From the NCBI GenBank assembly GCA_049347715.1, contig CP186339.1:1984001-2048000 (forward strand): a stretch of 64,000 bases of DNA, written 5' to 3'. Below are positions 45,440 to 54,291 of this stretch, in pieces. The notes below the pieces were generated by a model. It worked only from the letters and a program-made list of their open reading frames with translations, ran no database searches and was not told the DNA's origin. Within the stretch, counting starts at the first letter, position 1; each line of letters opens with the position of its first letter. Origin of the DNA: Thalassotalea_B piscium_A (lineage in GTDB: Bacteria > Pseudomonadota > Gammaproteobacteria > Enterobacterales > Alteromonadaceae). The translations under genes and the position numbers were made by a program.

Positions 45440-46555
45440 ATGCTTAGTAGATTTTATCTTCACCATGTTTACACTATTTTTATTGTTTTTATGATGAGTG
45501 CTTGTCAGTCATCTATAAAAGCTGAGCAAGTTGAGCAAGAAATAACACCTGCTTTTATTATGCCCGATGCCGATGAAACAGTAGGAGTAATTGAAATTTA
45601 TGATCCAAAAGCGCTTGAACTTATTACTGAAGAAACAATAATAAGTGTTAGAGGGAAGGGCTTTAATTGGGTTGAAGGACCGGTTTGGATTAAAGAGCAT
45701 AATTTTCTTTTGTTTACTGATATTCCTGATAACATTATTCGCAAGTTCGATATTGAAAATGGGTCAAGTGTTTACCTAGAAAATGTTGGTTTTGATACGC
45801 CAAGTAGTAAAGGGCCAGGTGCAAATGGATTACTAATAAATAAACAAAATCAATTAGTCATGATGCGAACTGGCAGCAGAACGATTGCGGCTATGAATAG
45901 TGATATTACTGCGCCTAAAAATAGCTTTACTACCTTAGCAAGCCATTATCATAATATGCAGCTAAACGGCACTAATGATGGCGTAATGCATAGCGACGGA
46001 AGTATTTATTTTACGGATCCCCCGATTGGTTTAGATTTTATTTTTGATACCAAGGGCCAATTAAAAGCAAAAAATAAACATGCCAAAAATAAGGTCAATA
46101 AACGTATTCAGCAAACGCCTTATGCTGGTATTTATAGATTGTCTACTTCTGGAGAGCTAACGCTTTTAGATAAAACGTTAACTGTGCCAAACGGTATTGG
46201 CTTATCACCGGATGAAAAAACCTTATATGTCGCTGTTTCTGATACCGAGGCTTCTGCATGGTATGCATTTGATGTGCTTAAAGATGGTTCGTTAGCTAAT
46301 AAACGTAAATTTTATGATGCCCAGCATCTTATCAATCAAAAAGGTGAGCAAGGTTTCCCTGATGGTATGGCGGTGCACTCTAGTGGTGTTATTTTTGCCA
46401 CAGGGCCAGGAGGTGTATTACTTTTTGATGAACAAGGAACTGTGTTAGCTAAAATTAGGACGGGATTACCAACCTCAAATTGTACTTTTACCAGTGATGA
46501 AAAGTACTTGTTTATTACTGCTGATGATTACTTATTGAGTATCGCGCTTAATTAA
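45440..46555 (+). CDS. SMP-30/gluconolactonase-type lipoprotein
   Basis: A 371-residue lipoprotein (lipobox MMSAC) with the six-bladed propeller of the SMP-30/gluconolactonase group: WVEGPVWIKEHNFLLFTD, the segment around GPGANGLLINKQNQLV, NGTNDGVMHSDGSIYFTDPP, VPNGIGLSPDEKTLYVAVSD and GFPDGMAVHSSGVIFATGPGG. Glu, Asn and Asp of these motifs bind the metal in the family. ATG 45440 has GGAG 7 bases upstream. It probably hydrolyses a sugar lactone in the periplasm, though propellers of this group also include other esterases. It overlaps the convergent gene by 8 bases at the 3' end. Confidence 0.8.
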   Translation: MLSRFYLHHVYTIFIVFMMSACQSSIKAEQVEQEITPAFIMPDADETVGVIEIYDPKALELITEETIISVRGKGFNWVEGPVWIKEHNFLLFTDIPDNIIRKFDIENGSSVYLENVGFDTPSSKGPGANGLLINKQNQLVMMRTGSRTIAAMNSDITAPKNSFTTLASHYHNMQLNGTNDGVMHSDGSIYFTDPPIGLDFIFDTKGQLKAKNKHAKNKVNKRIQQTPYAGIYRLSTSGELTLLDKTLTVPNGIGLSPDEKTLYVAVSDTEASAWYAFDVLKDGSLANKRKFYDAQHLINQKGEQGFPDGMAVHSSGVIFATGPGGVLLFDEQGTVLAKIRTGLPTSNCTFTSDEKYLFITADDYLLSIALN

Positions 46556-47255
46556 ACTCAATAAAAATATTCGCGGTTAATCTGCCTGTTTTAGGATCAT
46601 TATTGACATCGAGTAATGGCTTCTTAATATAGGCAGAATGAAGCAAGGTTGAAGGGTATATAACTAATCTATTGGCTTTATATTCAATGACTTCTATTAA
46701 TTCATAATGCGAAGTACTGTTGGTAAAATATTTTTGCTCAGGATTACCATTAGTATCAATAAAAGCTTGTGCTTGAGCGAGATAATGCGCTTTTCTCTGT
46801 TCGGAGATGTTTTCATATCCTGTAGGTTTATGTCGGTAAATCCCTGTTCCACCAAAATCCCCTGGATTTAAGTAATGCATAACGGCAAAGCTGTACTTTA
46901 GGTTATTATCGAAGTGAGGAATACATTGCAGTAAATCAAGATGTTTTTCTTCTTGAGTCAGCAATGAGTAACGACCATCTTTTGGGTATAAGGTAAGCTC
47001 ACGAGGTACTTTAAGTGTTTGGTAGAAAATAGGCGCTATCGCATTAAGCACTGCCATCCCGTAATCTGACCCAACAGCTGAACACACTCCCGGATAATAA
47101 TTATTATGCGCTTTACCTGCTAAGTATTTTGAACTTACTGCTTCTTTAATTACTTCAGATGTATTTAATAAAAAGTCATCTATTATAATGACAGGCGTTT
47201 TTTCAAAGCCCACTTGTAATAAGGTGTTTTTACTCTTTCTATTGATACTATGCAT
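46548..47255 (-). CDS. DUF6445-type putative 2-oxoglutarate/Fe(II) oxygenase
   Basis: A 235-residue cytoplasmic protein without signal. HxD (His114-Phe-Asp116 in IPHFDN), a distal His206 in YPSTLLHSAYI and Arg225 in GRLTANIFIEF follow the pattern of prolyl-hydroxylase-like Fe(II)/2-oxoglutarate enzymes, and GGTGIYRHKPTG lies between. I recall this as DUF6445, found in Alteromonadales and Caulobacter near TonB receptors, SapC and tryptophan halogenase-like genes. Substrate unknown. It is convergent with the lactonase lipoprotein. Confidence 0.65.
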   Translation of the reverse strand: MHSINRKSKNTLLQVGFEKTPVIIIDDFLLNTSEVIKEAVSSKYLAGKAHNNYYPGVCSAVGSDYGMAVLNAIAPIFYQTLKVPRELTLYPKDGRYSLLTQEEKHLDLLQCIPHFDNNLKYSFAVMHYLNPGDFGGTGIYRHKPTGYENISEQRKAHYLAQAQAFIDTNGNPEQKYFTNSTSHYELIEVIEYKANRLVIYPSTLLHSAYIKKPLLDVNNDPKTGRLTANIFIEFN

Positions 47256-47286
47256 AAAATTTTGTTTCTCTATATATTCAATTATT

Positions 47287-48396
47287 TTACTTATTATTTT
47301 CTTGGTTTAACTGAATATATGAAAGTGTATAAGGTGCGCTATGTTTTGAGTTAACTATTCCTTCACCACGTAATAAATCAAAATTAGAAACGACTAACTT
47401 ATTACCGTACACAATTACTTCAGAAGGTTGGTCTAGTTCGCCTTTACTACTGTTATTATCAGGGTACTGGGCAATAACTGAGACATCTCGATTAGTATTA
47501 ACTTTAAGTATTTGATTCTTTAAAAAACCAGCGACATAAAGATTTCCAGCTTTATCAATAGTTATACCGTCTAAACCAGTGTCATTGGGTAGTTGAGCAT
47601 AAATTTCTTTATTGGCTACTTTTTTACCATCTGCACTTAAGGTTAACTTGTAAATCTCTCCATCACCAAAATTTCCTGTGTATAAATAACCTTTTTTATC
47701 AAAGACTAATCCATCTAACCCAAATTGACGGATAGGGTTCTTAGTTTCAACTTTAAATAACAATTGATGATCTTGTTCGGTACTTTTGACTTTAACATTT
47801 CGATCATTAAGTGAGAAACGATAGATAGCACTTGTCATATTAGCACTTTTGATATTTTTCATTTGCAACAGGCTGATATAAATCGCGTTATTATGAATTC
47901 GTATACCGTTTGGCGAGGTTAATCCTTGAGCTACAATTTCTGTAGTCGCTATTTCTCCGTTCTTAAAGGTAAATCGTAAAATACGACCACTATCGCAAGC
48001 ATATAGAGAACCATCAGGAGCATAGGCTAATCCCATTGGACGACCTTTCCCATTTTTCTTTTTACCAGGCGTTTGACCAAGATTGGTAATTTCTCCTGTG
48101 GGAGAAATAGATAGTAATATCCCGGACTTTTCCCCTTTATTTGCATAGTTCGTACAGGCAAGTGTTAATGAACCGTTAGGTGCGATTGCTAATCCGTCTG
48201 GTGTAGGGCAGTTTACAGGAAGCGAGACGAACAATTTTGCGCTATTTAAGTTTTCTACATAATTAACCGCTTTTATTTTATTAGTATCAGCTATATGAGT
48301 AGGAGAAGAGCAGCTAGAAACTCCAGTTAAGAGTGTTGCTGTAAGCATTATTTTTTTACATAGGTTATTACATGTAGTTTTATTGCTTTTAATCAT
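47287..48396 (-). CDS. SMP-30-like beta-propeller lipoprotein
   Basis: A 369-residue lipoprotein (lipobox GVSSC near residue 29). The propeller has repeated NGxxxxxxGxLYxxD strands: PDGLAIAPNGSLTLAC, GLAYAPDGSLYACDSG, SPNGIRIHNNAIYIS, GLDGLVFDKKGYLYTG, GLDGITIDKAGNLYVAG. This fits the SMP-30/LRE or NHL-type propellers. Catalytic residues are less clear than in the two neighbouring SMP-30 proteins. It lies upstream of the DUF6445 gene on the same strand. Confidence 0.75.
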   Translation of the reverse strand: MIKSNKTTCNNLCKKIMLTATLLTGVSSCSSPTHIADTNKIKAVNYVENLNSAKLFVSLPVNCPTPDGLAIAPNGSLTLACTNYANKGEKSGILLSISPTGEITNLGQTPGKKKNGKGRPMGLAYAPDGSLYACDSGRILRFTFKNGEIATTEIVAQGLTSPNGIRIHNNAIYISLLQMKNIKSANMTSAIYRFSLNDRNVKVKSTEQDHQLLFKVETKNPIRQFGLDGLVFDKKGYLYTGNFGDGEIYKLTLSADGKKVANKEIYAQLPNDTGLDGITIDKAGNLYVAGFLKNQILKVNTNRDVSVIAQYPDNNSSKGELDQPSEVIVYGNKLVVSNFDLLRGEGIVNSKHSAPYTLSYIQLNQENNK

Positions 48397-48494
48397 TATG
48401 GTCTCGACTTTATTTTGGCTAAATGCATCTTACAAAGTAAAAGTAACCGATTGTGTGATGTAGAGTCTGATAATAAACACCAAAAAATAGTTAG

Positions 48495-49379
48495 TTAAAC
48501 CGATACTGTATTTTGAGGAAGACCAGCAACATTACTAGTAAATAATTGTACACTGCCACCATCTTCTTCATGTTCTTGTGTTAATGATGCCGTGGTCACC
48601 AACATGGTTTTTAAATCTTTTCCCCCAAAGCATATGTTAGTAACTTGCGAGGCCTTTAATTGAAAGAATTGAGATAACTCACCATCAGGTGAAATACGTG
48701 CAATACCATTGCCGTCCCAACGGGCGCTCCAAATAAAACCTTCACTGTCAGTAGTTCCACCATCTGGGTGACCATATTTATCGGCTAATTTATTAAATAC
48801 CCGTTGGTTAGCTATTGATGACATTTCAGTATCAAAGTCACAGGCAAAAATTTCGTTAGTGAAGGAGTCAGCGTAATAAAAGGTCTTATTATCGACAGAA
48901 AATGTCGCTAAATTGAAAATAGCGATAGCTTCTTTTTCAATTGATATCGTTTTGTTAGGTGTTATTTTTAATAAATGGCCAAACTTGCCCATTTCTAACT
49001 CATTACCGTTAGCATCGGGGCTCATTAACATAGTGCCTAACCAAATATTACCGTTAATATCGACACAACCATCATTAATACGTAAATTTTTGTTAGGTTC
49101 AACATCAAGCCACAACTCCCAACTTTGTTTGTTCACATCGAATAAATATAGACCATCAAAAAGAGACACTAGCAGTAAATCAGAAAATTGCGTCAGCATT
49201 ATATTGGCTGGTTGCTGTGGTGTGTCATAACGCTGTAATGAATTATCGATAAGAGAGTATTTGTAAAGATGAGATTTTACGATGTCGACCCAATAAAAAG
49301 CATTATCAATGGCTGACCAAATACAACCCTCGGCTAAACCACATTTTATATTATGTTTTTTTTCTAAATTCAAAGTCAT
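48495..49379 (-). CDS. SMP-30/regucalcin-type sugar lactonase (cytoplasmic)
   Basis: A 294-residue soluble protein without signal peptide. SMP-30 ligand motifs are GLAEGCIWSAIDNAFYWVDI (metal Glu), NLRINDGCVDINGNIWLGTM (Asn/Asp) and YGHPDGGTTDSEGFIWSARWDG (Asp). It would hydrolyse aldonolactone, here most plausibly galactono-lactone made by the SDR dehydrogenase, to galactonate for DgoD. It is the only cytoplasmic one of three such proteins in this stretch and divergent from FG-GAP copy 2. The substrate is inferred from context. Confidence 0.82.
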   Translation of the reverse strand: MTLNLEKKHNIKCGLAEGCIWSAIDNAFYWVDIVKSHLYKYSLIDNSLQRYDTPQQPANIMLTQFSDLLLVSLFDGLYLFDVNKQSWELWLDVEPNKNLRINDGCVDINGNIWLGTMLMSPDANGNELEMGKFGHLLKITPNKTISIEKEAIAIFNLATFSVDNKTFYYADSFTNEIFACDFDTEMSSIANQRVFNKLADKYGHPDGGTTDSEGFIWSARWDGNGIARISPDGELSQFFQLKASQVTNICFGGKDLKTMLVTTASLTQEHEEDGGSVQLFTSNVAGLPQNTVSV

Positions 49380-49570
49380 GTTATTAATCGCTAATTAGTT
49401 ATTTCAGATCTAAACGGCAGAATAAAATAAAAACACTTTTATTCATTATAAGTTTGCATTAGTATGATGTTTAAATAATGGCAGTGCAAGTTTAAATAAC
49501 GACTTATTTTGGAATTATTTGTAAAGGCTTGCCACTGAATATATTAGATCACACTAAAAAGGTTTTTTAC

Positions 49571-51457
49571 ATGCTTTACGTTAAGAAAAGTATTTCGGGG
49601 GTTTTATTACTCGCGTCTGGTTTTATAGCAACTTCATGTGCGCAATCACTCGAAGGTTCAGTAGCGGCAGAAACTCCTTTTTTTGTCGAAGCTACCGCTG
49701 ATATTAAGCTTGAAAATGCCAACCGTAGAAAGTGGGGCAATGCTATTATTGCAGACATAGACAATGATGGTTATCAAGACTTATTGCTCACCGATCATGG
49801 TTTCTCAATAAAATTATATTGGAATAATAAAGGCTCATATGGCAAGGGTATAGACCTTCTTGTTGGAGACACACATGGTATTGCCGTTAGCGACTTTAAT
49901 CAAGATGGTATAACCGATATCTTAATTTCTCGTGGCGGTGGTTCTGGTGATAATGCAAGAAATGCTAAGCTTTTTCACATTAATAATAAAAGACAAATTA
50001 GTGAAGGTGAGGAGTTTATAGAACCTTTAAAGCTTATGCGTGGCAGAACATCAAAATTCTACGATGGGGATAATGATGGTGATTTAGATCTTCTGTTATT
50101 AGGTTTTCCAGGTAATAAAAATGAAAAAGAAGTACCTAGCTATTCTTACAAAAATGATGGTAAAGGTCAGCTAGTGCTTTCTTCTTATTTACCGAAAACC
50201 ATAAAAGACGGACAAAAATTGTTAATCACAGATTTTAACCAAGATAATATTAGTGACTTTGTATTATATGGCGATGGCCGTATCACTCTGCACCAAGGCA
50301 ATGGTGACTTAACTTTCATTGATGTTACCGATAAATGGTTAGATCAAAATATACTTGATGTCACCAGTATTTCAGAAATTGATTATGACAATGATGGTGA
50401 TTTTGATTTATTTTTAACTACAGGTAAATCGCTCAAGATTGGTGAAACTTTTTACGATACTCAAAGTAAAACATTATCCTTTTTTACTAAAAGGGGGCCA
50501 TTTAAGCTTAATGATTTAATGTTGGGCGATATTCTTGAATTAGAAAACTATCAATCTACATGGCCAATGCAAGATATATATATTGGTGAGAGCGCTTATA
50601 AATATGAGCATCCAGGAGAATATCATCAAGGTCAGACTATTCGTTTCGTTAATAGTAATGCCTTAGGTTGGCCTGATAAACACGATAAGAAAGGTTTGTA
50701 TATTGGTTATATAGGCAATGATACATGGCGTATAGCTGGTAACACTTGGTCTCCAACAGCGGGTGTTATTCATGGTGTAAAAGACTACCCAGCCTATGAT
50801 CATGAAAAAGGACTGAAAAACATCTTACTTGAGAATGTTAATGGTAAGTTTGTCGATGTTACACACAAGGTTGGGCTTGACGAATTAACTCACAGTAATG
50901 CCGCTGCCGTAGGAGATTACGATAATAATGGCTTTCAAGATTTGTTCATTGTTGAAAGAGGAGATCCTTCAACTCAAAGTATGCAAACACTTTGGTTAAA
51001 CCAAGGAGAGGGTAAATTTGAAAAAAGCTTATCGCATAATGTTATTTCATCAGAGCTAGGAGGTATCGGTTTAGGAGCTGAAGCCCTTGACTACAACCAT
51101 GATGGAAAACTTGATTTAATTTTTGCTAATGAGCGCGGTAAATGGCACTTATTTAAAAATAGTTCAAATAGCACAAATACTGCCCGAAATAACTTTATTA
51201 CAGTAAATGTTCCTGTGTCACCGAAACATTCTTCGCCTATTGGTGCGTTAGTGAAAGTTACCGCTTGTCAAAAATCACAAATAAGAAGAGTGGGGGCTTC
51301 AAGTGCACCTTACTCTCAAAGTAGAGATACTATGATGCATTTTGGTTTAGGCGATTGCCAGAAAATCGATAGCGTTGAAGTGCAATGGCCAACGGGTGAG
51401 CAATACACGACTGATAAAATTAAACTCAATAGCGTAAATAAACTAGATGTTTATTAG
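49571..51457 (+). CDS. FG-GAP/VCBS lipoprotein with ASPIC/UnbV domain, copy 2
   Basis: A 628-residue lipoprotein (lipobox IATSC) from ATG 49571; a TTG start at 49529 would push the signal peptide inward. It matches copy 1 (18252-20180) throughout: NRRKWGNAIIADIDNDGYQD, WNNKGS, GDTHGIAVSDFNQDG, GLYIGYIGNDTWRIAG, SPTAGVIHGV, NERGKWHLF, and the C-terminal MHFGLGDCQKI (ASPIC/UnbV). Calcium-type loops (DxDxDG) recur. A half-palindrome AAACATCAT reads on the minus strand in its upstream region. Exported partner or sensor of unknown role. Confidence 0.85.
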   Translation: MLYVKKSISGVLLLASGFIATSCAQSLEGSVAAETPFFVEATADIKLENANRRKWGNAIIADIDNDGYQDLLLTDHGFSIKLYWNNKGSYGKGIDLLVGDTHGIAVSDFNQDGITDILISRGGGSGDNARNAKLFHINNKRQISEGEEFIEPLKLMRGRTSKFYDGDNDGDLDLLLLGFPGNKNEKEVPSYSYKNDGKGQLVLSSYLPKTIKDGQKLLITDFNQDNISDFVLYGDGRITLHQGNGDLTFIDVTDKWLDQNILDVTSISEIDYDNDGDFDLFLTTGKSLKIGETFYDTQSKTLSFFTKRGPFKLNDLMLGDILELENYQSTWPMQDIYIGESAYKYEHPGEYHQGQTIRFVNSNALGWPDKHDKKGLYIGYIGNDTWRIAGNTWSPTAGVIHGVKDYPAYDHEKGLKNILLENVNGKFVDVTHKVGLDELTHSNAAAVGDYDNNGFQDLFIVERGDPSTQSMQTLWLNQGEGKFEKSLSHNVISSELGGIGLGAEALDYNHDGKLDLIFANERGKWHLFKNSSNSTNTARNNFITVNVPVSPKHSSPIGALVKVTACQKSQIRRVGASSAPYSQSRDTMMHFGLGDCQKIDSVEVQWPTGEQYTTDKIKLNSVNKLDVY

Positions 51458-51607
51458 TGAACTTCTATAAAAAATACAGATAAACGTTGAGCTACGTATT
51501 GAGCATGTCACTTAGTGTAAATATGTGTAAATTCGCTGTAAGCTAATAAATAAATCGCTTTTAATCGATGCAATGGTTTGTTTTACAATTTATCACAGGA
51601 TATATAT

Positions 51608-52972
51608 ATGCTCGATAATGTTACTTCATCAGTCTGCGAAAATAACGCTATTATTGCGCTTAACCGTTTTGGTTATGGCGCAAAAGCAGGGGAGTTAAAT
51701 CAAGCTGTAAAAAATCCAAAGCAATGGATTATCCAACAATTACAACCCATTGCTTTTGATAATCGTTTTCCACATTCAAATGATATTTTCTTAGATCATG
51801 AGAAATTCAAAAAAGCAAAAAAACGCCTCAAACAACAAAAGAATACGAATCAAGCTAAGAATCCAGTGCTTAAGAATATGGCGCGAAAAAATATGAACCT
51901 TATGTCTGCAGACACACTAAATAAGGCGATCTCATCGTCAAACAGTGTTAGTTGGCGTTTGCTTGATTTTTTCTCAAATCATTTTAGTGTTACCGCTAAC
52001 GGTCCTTTAATGACTGGTTTGTCGGCAACGTTAGAAAGAGAGGCTATTGCCCCTAATTTGCTTGGAAAATTTGAAGATTTATTATTAGCAGTAGAACAAC
52101 ACCCCGCAATGCTTATTTACCTCAATAATGAGCGTTCATTCGGTCCAAACGCTAAAATTTCTAAGAAAAAAAATAAAGGCTTAAACGAGAACCTTGCCCG
52201 TGAAATATTAGAGTTACATACTTTAGGCGTTAATAGTGGCTATACGCAATCAGACGTTATTGAGCTCGCAAAAGGTATTAGCGGTTGGAGTGTATTTAAT
52301 CCAAGCAAAGAGCGCAGTGTAGGGTTTACCTTTCGGTCGAATGGTCATGAGCCAGGCACCCGAAAATTGTTAGGCATATCGTATCCTGCAGGGGGAATTG
52401 CTCAAGGAGAAAAGATGTTGCGGGATATTGCAGTAAATCCTGCAACGGCAAAGCATATTTGTTATAAACTAGCCCATCATTTTGTCAGTGAAACCCCATC
52501 AGAAACATTACTTAATGATATGGAAAATACTTGGAAGCTTAGTGGTGGTGACATTAAACAAGTAATGATCAGCTTATTTAATTCAGATGAAGCATGGCTT
52601 GAGACACCGCAAAAATTTAAAACACCAAGAGAGTTCGTTATTTCATCTTTTAGAGCGTTAGGTAAAACACCAAAGGATAAAATGTTACTTGCCAGTTTAG
52701 CTATGTTAGGGCAAAAACCCTTTAATGCTGGTTCTCCTGATGGCTATAGTGATAGTGAAAAGGATTGGCTCGGGGCAAGCGCTTTAATGGCTCGAATCGA
52801 TTGGTCAGTTAAATTATCTTCATTTCGAGAACATATTAATGCAGAAAAAATAATGCATACAGCCTTAGCGTTACCATCGACAGCCCATACCTATAAATCG
52901 GTCATTAGAGCAGAAACACGTCCACAAGCACTAACATTGCTGTTAATGAGCCCTGAGTTTCAACGGAGATAA
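51608..52972 (+). CDS. DUF1800 family protein
   Basis: A 454-residue protein of the DUF1800 family: ALNRFGYGAKAGELNQAV at the N-terminus, WRLLDFFSNHFSV near 117-129, NENLAREILELHTLGVNSGYTQSDVIELAKGISGW (about 190-224) and KLAHHFVSETPSE. ATG 51608 is used, with CAGGAT upstream; the frame upstream has no RBS. No clear signal peptide is seen, unlike many members. DUF1800 proteins are usually paired with DUF1501 proteins, as here (TAATG overlap); function unknown. Confidence 0.88.
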   Translation: MLDNVTSSVCENNAIIALNRFGYGAKAGELNQAVKNPKQWIIQQLQPIAFDNRFPHSNDIFLDHEKFKKAKKRLKQQKNTNQAKNPVLKNMARKNMNLMSADTLNKAISSSNSVSWRLLDFFSNHFSVTANGPLMTGLSATLEREAIAPNLLGKFEDLLLAVEQHPAMLIYLNNERSFGPNAKISKKKNKGLNENLAREILELHTLGVNSGYTQSDVIELAKGISGWSVFNPSKERSVGFTFRSNGHEPGTRKLLGISYPAGGIAQGEKMLRDIAVNPATAKHICYKLAHHFVSETPSETLLNDMENTWKLSGGDIKQVMISLFNSDEAWLETPQKFKTPREFVISSFRALGKTPKDKMLLASLAMLGQKPFNAGSPDGYSDSEKDWLGASALMARIDWSVKLSSFREHINAEKIMHTALALPSTAHTYKSVIRAETRPQALTLLLMSPEFQRR

Positions 52973-54222
52973 TGATGAAAAACCTTCCATCGACATTTGC
53001 AAACTCACCCTCATTAGATAAGCACTCAATTGATAATAATTCTTCCCTTGCGAGGTCAGCTGATTTATCGCGACGAAAATTTATTAAACTAGCAAGTGCA
53101 AGCGTAGCGGCATTATCTTTTCCTGGTTTGTCGACAGCAAGTGGGACTATCACTAATAAAGTAAAGCACCCTAAAAAAATAGTATGGATATTATTGAGAG
53201 GAGCGCTCGATTCACTACATACGGTCATACCCACATTTGAACCTCAATATCGAGTATTACGGCCTAATTTAGCAACTAGTTTTAAAGCGCCAGTTTTACC
53301 GTTAAGCCAAGGTTTTGCACTCCATCCTTCGTTGGTTAGTTTACACCAATGGTATCAAGACAAACAATTACTGCCTGTTGTTGCAGTGTCATCTGGTTAT
53401 AGCCGACGCTCCCATTTTGACGGCCAAGACTTTTTAGAAAGTGGCAATGGCAAAATAGCTTATGATTCTGGTTGGCTGGCAAGAGCGATTGATGTAAAAA
53501 ACAAACGTGCTTTGGCCGTTGCTCGTTCAACACCAATAAGCTTGCGAAGTAGTGAACAAGTGTATACCTGGTACCCTTCAAAATTAAAAAATGCAGACGA
53601 TGATATTTATCAATCTTTACTTGCGCTATATCAAGATGATGAATTATTAAGAAGTCACTTAATCAGTGCTTTAGCTGTGAAGGGCGTTATTGGAAAACAG
53701 AGTAATCAAAATAATAAACAGCAGGGCCGTTTTGTTGAGTTAAGTAAAGCATGTGCCAAGCTCATAACCGCTGAGCAAGGGGTTGATTGCGCTATGTTAG
53801 AACTTGGTGGCTGGGATACGCATAGTAATCAGGCTAATCGTTTAAGTAAAAAATTAACTGAGTTAGATACGGGGCTGGCTGAACTGAAAATGGGCCTAGG
53901 TGAAGAATGGAAAAATACCGTTGTTATCATAGGAACTGAATTTGGTCGAACTGTTAAAGAAAATGGTACTCTTGGTACCGACCATGGTACAGGTAGTGCA
54001 ATGTTTCTCGCTGGAGGTGGATTAAATGGCGGTAAGGTATTAGGTCAATGGCCGGGTTTGGCAGATAATCAATTATTTGAACAACGTGATTTAATGCCAA
54101 CAAGCAATAGTTTTAGTTGGATAGCAAATGTGCTCGTTCAGCAGTGGAACTTTTCAAATGAAGAGTTATTACAAGTTTTTCCTCATTTAACTGCGTATGA
54201 TGAAAAACTACTGGTCAGTTGA
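52972..54222 (+). CDS. DUF1501 family Tat-exported protein
   Basis: A 416-residue protein with a twin-arginine signal (LSRRKFIKLASASVAAL, Arg34-Arg35) and the DUF1501 fold, which belongs to the alkaline phosphatase/sulfatase superfamily. Motifs are VWILLRGALDSLHTVIP, HFDGQDFLESG, LGGWDTHSNQ, GTEFGRTVKENG and GTDHGTGSAMFLAGGG; the Asp/His sets would bind metals. Its first ATG overlaps the DUF1800 stop. Tat export implies it folds with a cofactor before export. Reaction unknown. Confidence 0.9.
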   Translation: MMKNLPSTFANSPSLDKHSIDNNSSLARSADLSRRKFIKLASASVAALSFPGLSTASGTITNKVKHPKKIVWILLRGALDSLHTVIPTFEPQYRVLRPNLATSFKAPVLPLSQGFALHPSLVSLHQWYQDKQLLPVVAVSSGYSRRSHFDGQDFLESGNGKIAYDSGWLARAIDVKNKRALAVARSTPISLRSSEQVYTWYPSKLKNADDDIYQSLLALYQDDELLRSHLISALAVKGVIGKQSNQNNKQQGRFVELSKACAKLITAEQGVDCAMLELGGWDTHSNQANRLSKKLTELDTGLAELKMGLGEEWKNTVVIIGTEFGRTVKENGTLGTDHGTGSAMFLAGGGLNGGKVLGQWPGLADNQLFEQRDLMPTSNSFSWIANVLVQQWNFSNEELLQVFPHLTAYDEKLLVS

Positions 54223-54291
54223 GGTTTATAAACTTCTATTTAGTTATAAAAGTTAGTAGCCCAACATTATTATTTTTAGTGAGTTTAAGTT

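Noticed and set aside
49461..49475. AAACATCAT on the minus strand between the SMP-30 lactonase and FG-GAP copy 2
   Set aside because: Only one arm and the centre match; the other arm differs at half its positions, so it is not listed as an operator.
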